64,000 bases of DNA. Origin: Larix kaempferi (lineage: Eukaryota > Streptophyta > Pinopsida > Pinales > Pinaceae). The notes under the pieces are model-generated. The model saw only the letters and a list, made by a program, of their open reading frames with translations, was not told where the DNA came from and did not search any database. Shown here one piece after another: positions 57,612 through 64,000 of the stretch; positions within the stretch are counted from its first letter, which is position 1; each line of letters begins with the position of its first letter. The stretch is taken from the NCBI GenBank assembly GCA_027924585.1, contig BSBM01000440.1, positions 9,356,001 through 9,420,000 on the forward strand. Reading direction: 5' to 3'. The position numbers and the translations under genes were made by a program.

Positions 57612-57976
57612 CACTCTCCCACTTCATTTCACTTCGTTGTTTCCATTTCATTCACCATTGCAAGCGTTTGAGGATCTTGGAGTGCATTTGGAGATTTTGC
57701 AAGAATATTGGACTCTTGGAGATCTTGGAAGAGAGATTGAAGGGTGCCATTTGTGAAAGGTTGGAGGGGAGATTGAAGGATTCCATAGGGTTCAAGGCTT
57801 CAAGCACCATTGGAGAGCCAAAGAGGTAGGCTCTAAACTCATCCCTTTTTTTTGGCTTGAAATTGAATGCTTGTTACATGTATGTTTTTTTCTCCTACTC
57901 TTTCCAATTCCTTCTCCCTCATTCTATTGTAGGAAAAGGGTTATTCTTTGAACTTAAAGTTTGAAACTTTGAAATT

Positions 57977-60900
57977 TTGAACCTCTACAAGAATGATGAT
58001 CATGGATATTCCAATGTGGCTTCTCTTTTTGATTCCATTGTTTGTTATAATGGTGTTTATTGGAAACCGGAGGAGAATGATGGAGAGGATGAAGAAGTGG
58101 GTAGTGGCACATATCATGGAGAGGAGGAAGATAAGGGAGAGGGAGAGGATATTGATGATGATGGAAGGAAAAATGTAGAGAACCACACACCCTTGTGAAA
58201 ATATGTCACAAATATTGGAGGAGGGAAACAGGGTGGAACCACAAAATTTGCATGCCCCAATTGTAGAGTAACATTCACAGGTTCATATACTCATGTGAGA
58301 AAGCATTTATGTGGGTTTATGCCATGGGATGAAAATAAGACTATAGGATTCAAAACTTGTACTCAAGTGCCACCAAAAGACAGAGCCAAATATAAGAGGG
58401 AAGACGAGGAAGCACAATACCAAACCAAAAAATCAAAGGTTGAACAAGAGACCTCAAGATCACATAGAGGATTTAGTGCTTGAACACCATCCACCCATGG
58501 TAGTGGATTCTCGACCATGCATGCAAGTTCGGGGCATAGAACAATATCATATTTCCTTAACCAAGGTGGTAGGGATGACGTGGATGCAAAAGTGTTTTGG
58601 TTTCTCTATGCATGTGTCATACCATTCAATGTTATTCGCTCCCCCTATTGGCATGAAATGATAGAAGCCATCTGTTATGCCCCTAAAGGATATAGGAGCC
58701 CCAGGTATGAAAAAGATATAATCGTAGGTCTTTCCAAGTAAAAATCCAAGATCCAAAATGCTTTGGGGCAATTCACAAATGCTTGGAATGAATATGGGGT
58801 TTCCATTGTATCTGATGGTTGGACAAATATAAAGGGAAATCCATTGATAAATATTCTTGGCGTGTCTGCTAGTGGTGCAATATTCCTTTCATCCCATGAC
58901 TACTCTAATTGCTTCAAGACCGACATCAATATTGCAGAAGCCTTAATTAAAACCATTGAATCTATTGGGACATACAATGTCATACAAGTCATTACCGATA
59001 ATGCTGCTAATTGTAAGGCATCAGGAGCAATCATTGATGATAGATATCCCAACATATTTTGGTCCGGGTGTTCGGTTCACACATTGAACCTTTTGATGCA
59101 TGACATTATCAAGATGAAGGAACATGATTATAAATGGATTGGTTCATTGTACAAGAAAGTCAAGTTCATGATAAGATTCATTACCAATCATAGTAATTCC
59201 CACCACATTTTCCGCAGTCACTCAAAGTTGGAGCTATTGAAGCTTGTGAAGACTATATTTGCTAGCTATTACCTCATCTTCAGAAGCCTTTTGAAGGTAA
59301 GAGAGGCATTGGCTAGTATGGCGTCAAGTGACTCAGGGCAGGTTTTGGAAGATAGGGCTACATCTGCATCTGACATGAAATATTTTCAGGATGTAATACC
59401 CCAATTTTGACCCTTATGGTATATTGGTTTTTATGTAAATATTGTGTACATGCAATGTATGTTTTCCTAGTGTGGAGATCAAGGCTAAGGACCCGCTAGT
59501 GTATGCTCGAATTTTATTAAAAATGCAAGTAGTTGATATTTTACTACCCATGTGCTATTAAGCCATGAAATATTGTAATTTGATGTAAATATTAATATTT
59601 CAATAAAATACCAAAACTGGCTATGGAAGCAACTAATGAGAAGGGGCCATGTGTATTCCACTAGGGAGTGGTGAGGGGGCTGTGGGGTTGAACCATAGGA
59701 TTCCAAATGTCATTTTGAGAACCCATTTGAATTTCCTTGCTGACATTTAATTCAGTTGTAAGAAAGTTGTTGAGAAATCAGTCGATGGCTTCAATGGAGC
59801 ATGGGCAGCCCAGAAATTTGTATGGCATCTATGGGATCTGTTTTTCTTGTACCACAAGTCACCCTACCTCATGGGAATTGGTTCTTCCTCATTCCCATTG
59901 GATGGTTGAACATCCCAGCATCAGTTTTCATCCATTACACATGTCTCGTAAAAAACTAGAAATCGCAACTGTGAATTAACCCACGTTTGGAAGTGCCATA
60001 AACACCCAGAATTTGGTATTGACAGTGAAATCCAATGGGGGATCCATAGATATGAAACTTGGGGCGAAATCGAGATTATTAGATACCCCGAAATCCATTG
60101 GAAAACCCAATTTTTATAGCCCATAAATCCAGTGATGAGATTGAGTTATTTGATGACAGAATTGTGAGAAATCCAAGTGTAAATGATTGAACAGAGGTTG
60201 GGTTTGCTTGATAAACCTAGTGAAGGCTGCAATATCAAGGAATTAGCAGTTGGACCTTTCTATACCCACCCTGAATAGCACTGGAGGGAAGGGACGCCTA
60301 AGGGACTGTGCAGCAGAGAAGGGGACCTTCCTTGTGTTGGGTGAGGTAGGTATTGTGGGTGCCATGACTGTGGAGTCCATTTGAGATGTTTGTAGCTCTG
60401 TGGTTGAGATCATTGGCTTAGTATCCTCCTCCTTTGCTTATTTCATGCTTGATAAACCCAAATGTGTGTTGGTTTAGCATGACTGTTTGAGTGAAACCAT
60501 GTCTGTGAGTGATCCTGTTTAGTTCCTCCTTAGTCGATACACAACCCAGCTCAGGGGTGATCTCTCAGCTGAAAGAATATAGGCTGGACAAAGATCTATG
60601 GTTGGGTGGAATGTTTCCCTCACATAGACAGTTATTTGGACAACTTCATCTCAAAGATAAGTGTTCTCTATGGTTTAAATTATATGCATTCTGTGTTCTG
60701 CAATGTATTAATTATGAATGATAATTATTCATGTTAATGGATTGAAATCATTATCTTAATATGGTTGATATGAAATCTGTGCATAGCATGGGATGGGATT
60801 GATTCTCTGCATGTTGAATCATCCTCTGCTTGTGATAGATATGTTGTTGCATTATCGTTTTTTTTCTGTTCAAATATGTTTTAATTCCATATAAAAATTA

Positions 60901-62039
60901 ATTATGCATTTTATTTTAATTGTACATTTTTTTGTATGGTTGCGGGGAGAGTTAGACACCCCCCTGTTATAGTCATGTTCCCTCTGTGGTTTGGAATGAT
61001 GGGAGGGGACATGATACAGGAGGTGGAGGAAACCATTCTTGATGGTTAGTTTTTGGAAAGTGTAAGGTATGTTTTGAACTTCACCAAGCCCATTTATCAC
61101 ATGATTCGGTTTGCAGATACTAATGAGTCGGTAATTAGGGAGGTGTATGAGAAAATCCATGGCATGCTAAGCCAAATAAAATATATTGTTGAGCCAAAAG
61201 ATACCATCTTCTGTGATCATATTCGCAAACATGTGTTCAAAATTTGGGCTAATATTAATGTTCCACTCCATTCCTTAGCCTACATCCTTACACCAAAATA
61301 TTATTCTCCATCTTGGTTAGCCAAACCAACACCTGGGGGTGGGATCAGGGAAAAAAACCACATAGATACAAAGGTACAGAATGGGTACATGCAAGCATTA
61401 GATAAGTTTGTCCCTGATGAAGAGGAAAGTGCCATATTGCTTGCTCAATTGAGAAAATATCTTAGTCAACATAGGGTGTTTGATACTTTGCATGTAAACA
61501 AAGATCGAGAAAGGATTCCTCCTACCGAGTGGTGGAATATGTATGGCTTCACTGCCACATAGTTGCATAAATTGGCCATTAAACTGATTTCACAGGTGGT
61601 TAATATTTCTTCTGCAGAGAGGTGTTGGAGAACCTATAGCTATATCCACAATGTGAAAAGAAACAACCTAAATGAAAACCGGGCAGAAATCTTGGTTTTT
61701 GTACAATACAACTTGAGGTTGTTGTCTCATTATTGTGAGCGGGCCAAAAGTGATAGAACATTTGTCACTTGGGACAACAACCTGGAGGAGGATAATTTGG
61801 AGGATGGAGCCATGGTTTTAGAGTGATTGGAGGTTGAACTTTTGGAAGATGATGATGTTATTCTTGACCATGCAGCAACAACAACAACAAAAATGATGCC
61901 ACCTCCCTCCACTAGTAGTTTTCCACGACCACTTCCAGTTCCACCTATTGAGGATGAGGATCATGATACTACTGCTAGCAGTGCTCATAGATCATGGGAA
62001 AAGAAATTAGAAGTTTCCTATGGCAAAAGGAAATATTAG
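57977..62039 (+). pseudogene. hAT-2: BED-finger hAT transposase, one frame, nonsense codons only, cut by an LTR
   Basis: Order: acidic N-terminus (EENDGEDEEVGSGTYHGEEE); BED zinc finger FACPNCRVTFTGSYTHVRKH (58245-58310); the core SIVSDGWTNIKGNPLINILG, VIQVITDNAANCKASGAIID, IFWSGCSVHTLNLLMHDI; then an LTR insertion at 59392; then EVEETILDG, YVLNFTKPIYHMIRFADTNE, YILTPKYYSPSWLAKP; and the C-terminal dimerisation domain ISSAERCWRTYSYIHNVKRN. All segments share one frame, including across the insertion. Six stops break it: 58196, 58481, 58739, 61044, 61560 and 61824. No clear in-frame ATG is seen at the front. Terminal inverted repeats were not identified. Confidence 0.9.
59392..61016 (+). repeat. 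Probable solo LTR in hAT-2 (about 1625 bp)
   Basis: It starts TGTAATACCCCAATTTTG, like a Tekay-type LTR, and ends near GGGGACATGATA. A CAGGA direct repeat (59387-59391 and 61017-61021) flanks it, and excising it restores hAT-2 as YFQEVEETILDG. The right tip is uncertain: an end at 61018 (GATACA) would give a proper CA but only a 3-bp duplication. There is no coding domain inside, so a solo LTR is more likely than a full element. Confidence 0.68.
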
Positions 62040-62800
62040 TACTTGTGTTTTTCTAGTTTTTCAGTACCTTGCATTTTGCAAATTGTACCTATTGACTCTT
62101 TAATATTTCTTATAGTCAATTTTGAAGACATTATATGACAATTTAAGTTTGATGTTTGAACTTTGAAGTTCATTACTTTGTGAAATTGAATTGTTTCATT
62201 TCATGGTTGAACACTTGAACTTGATAATTTTATGCCCTCTGTTATAGTTTGGTAACTTGGTTACAAGAATGATGAGTTTGATGATTGACAATTGATCATT
62301 TGATGAGTCATGCAAAAATTACAAATGTTATATATTGAAAATGGTTGATGATTTGATGATTTGATCATGATGACAATGTTATAAGCTATATGTTATAACT
62401 TATAACTACTAGATGATTGATGTTATATAGTTTAATCCATGTTTTTTCTGTTTTTTGTAACTAATTCATCATTCTGCATGGTTTTGTTCACATATATGTG
62501 TCTCATTGTGATTTGTGAATGACAAATGTTTACTCATTAATTTGTATTGATTCTAATTTATATTGAATATTATGAAATGTTATAATATAAGATGAGTTTT
62601 CAATCTTGTTTATGCATGTGAAGTTTTCCTAAAGGGATGGAAACTTGAATTGGAGTGATTGGTGTAAAACATCAATGTATTGTAATTGTAACTTAAACAT
62701 AACTCAAACATCAAATAAACGATATAAGATAATGATATAAAATAAACTATCTAACATGAATAAAATTAGACATGCATGAATAAACAATCACATGACTATA
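62040..62800. other. AT-rich spacer, nothing recognised
   Basis: Low GC with TTGATGATTTGATGATTTG-type short repeats near 62330. It separates two convergent relic genes. Confidence 0.5.
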
Positions 62801-64000
62801 CTATGTACCTCCATCAATTTGGCCTTCAGGATCCTCTCTGTTTTTTATTATCTCACACAACCTCTCGTGATATGCATCAGGTAGTAAGTAGCGTACCTTG
62901 TTTGATGGCTTCGTTGACATTGTTTTTAGTTGGATGTTTGTACCAACAATCAAGTGCGTAAAGTGATACACCCGTGAACCTGGTCTATAATCCATGTATG
63001 TATATCCATTGATCTATGGTTCCTTTCCATCTATTGTTAGATATTCTCCCTAAACAACCATCGAGCTATTCAGAAAGGTAATGCCTTCACTATCGGTTAA
63101 TGATGTGAGGAGGGTTTGATTCCCCTAGATGCATCATGCCAACCAATAATTTGTGCCATATGCACTGTACATCGAGGAAACAACTGCGCAGATGTGTCCT
63201 ACAAAAATTCATTTTACTGTCATATTCCAACAAGTAGTGGTTTGATAAGTTGGATAATTAAAAAAACAAGGAGAGAACTGAGATATGAATGCATAAATGT
63301 TGACCTGGCTGTACAAGATTAGATATATGATCATATTCATTCGAAATAGAAGACTGGCCTTCCTCTAACTGGATTTTTTCAAAAAATCCATGTGGGCCAC
63401 TGCAAGTGATACACGATCCCATTCATCAACCTAATCCATTGATTCACACTCATCCCACTCACAACTATTGTAAGGCCCACAAAATAAAACAAGTTTCTGC
63501 GTCCATATTTCAAATAAGGGGTTGTTTGAGCTTCAAACCGAATGAAATCCATGAGTTCCTTGTACAATACTACAACTATAAGAATGCGGTCCATCTATAT
63601 CAAGAATTTTCCAGAAATTTCTGACAACATGTCCTATACCTGTTGGTATGTGCTGCTCCGTGGTTCGATCTGACATTTTTGCAGAGCACCATTTAACTAT
63701 GGATTTTGCATCCCGAATATGAGGTTTTTTCATGCACCTCATATCGTCCCTTCATAGGTAAGTTTTGAGACATGATTCAGCCCCATCATTCTCTTCCTCT
63801 CCATGCCCAGTCTCAAAATAGTTCCATATATGTAGCACATCATAATTCTTGTGCAAAATACTCAACCACTGGAATACACGTGCATTTTTGAACTGACCTG
63901 CACAACCATCTGACCATATCCAATGTTGATCCATCTGTATACCTCTCTCCTTCAGTTGATCATTGAAAATTCTTAATCAATGCTGCACATTGTAGCTAGG
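62801..64000 (-). pseudogene. Unidentified conserved gene relic with SDGCAGQFK and GHGEEENDGAES motifs; runs off the window
   Basis: On the minus strand one frame runs from the window edge to a stop at 62801-62803. Blocks: FNDQLKERGIQMDQHWIWSD, GCAGQFKNARVFQWLSILHK, LHIWNYFETGHGEEENDGAE, RDAKSIVKWCSAKMSD, then LFEIWTQKLVLFCGPYN, GHICAVVSSMYSAYG, ITFLNSSMVV, NGYTYMDYRPGSRVYHFTHL and LLPDAYHERLCEIIKNREDP. About nine in-frame TGA/TAG codons break it and there is no frameshift. The S-D-G..Q-F-K..H-G-x..D-G pattern suggests an enzyme-like fold, possibly a transposase or nuclease, but I cannot name the family. The N-terminus is outside the window. Confidence 0.6.

Overview
The window is plant nuclear DNA made almost entirely of transposable elements and satellite repeats; I see no intact host gene. 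LTR retrotransposons of both Ty1/copia and Ty3/gypsy types, hAT transposases with a BED finger, tRNA-iMet primer sites, GT..AG introns of about 80-100 bp and a 358-bp satellite all point to a vascular plant with a large, repeat-rich genome. A gymnosperm or fern would fit, but the sequence does not settle which.

Layout. (1) 1-5682: 3' part of a decayed Ty1/copia element (Copia-1), with four tandem-repeat blocks between its RNase H and its 3' LTR. It sits inside the gag gene of Gypsy-1. (2) 5683-14762: Gypsy-1, a chromovirus-like Ty3 element (gag to chromodomain-like tail) ending in a roughly 4.5-kb LTR. (3) 14763-20201: flanking DNA with a possible DUF4283-like remnant, a broken multi-exon gene of unknown function (about 15.4-19.5 kb), and a cluster of palindromic CTCGATCGAG-type motifs. 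(4) 20202-46195: one 26-kb composite. Gypsy-2 has 1611-bp LTRs and a perfect ATGTA target duplication. It is split by Copia-2 (24807-31023, minus strand, duplication ATAGT) and Gypsy-3 (35453-42112, duplication GACCT). Gypsy-3 itself contains a mini-element of its own family, Gypsy-4 (37986-40242, duplication CTTAC). (5) 46196-48780: CAT/ATC-rich long tandem units; the Gypsy-2 insertion lies in one of them, and an empty copy of the target is still present at 46804-46840. (6) 49883-51235 and 54363-56340: the 358-bp satellite, interrupted by a 3.1-kb block with gag-like debris. (7) 56660-62039: two hAT transposase relics, the second cut by a probable solo LTR. (8) 62801-64000, minus strand: an unidentified conserved gene relic running off the window edge.

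The elements do not work together as a pathway; they record layers of insertion. By eye, the Gypsy-2 LTRs differ by very roughly 10 percent, Gypsy-3 and Copia-2 by about 4-5 percent, and Gypsy-4 by about 1 percent, which matches the nesting order. Several old reading frames (hAT-2, the Gypsy-2 extra ORF, the minus-strand gene at the right end) keep one frame over 1-2.4 kb and are broken only by stop codons. That is the pattern expected from C-to-T decay of methylated repeats.
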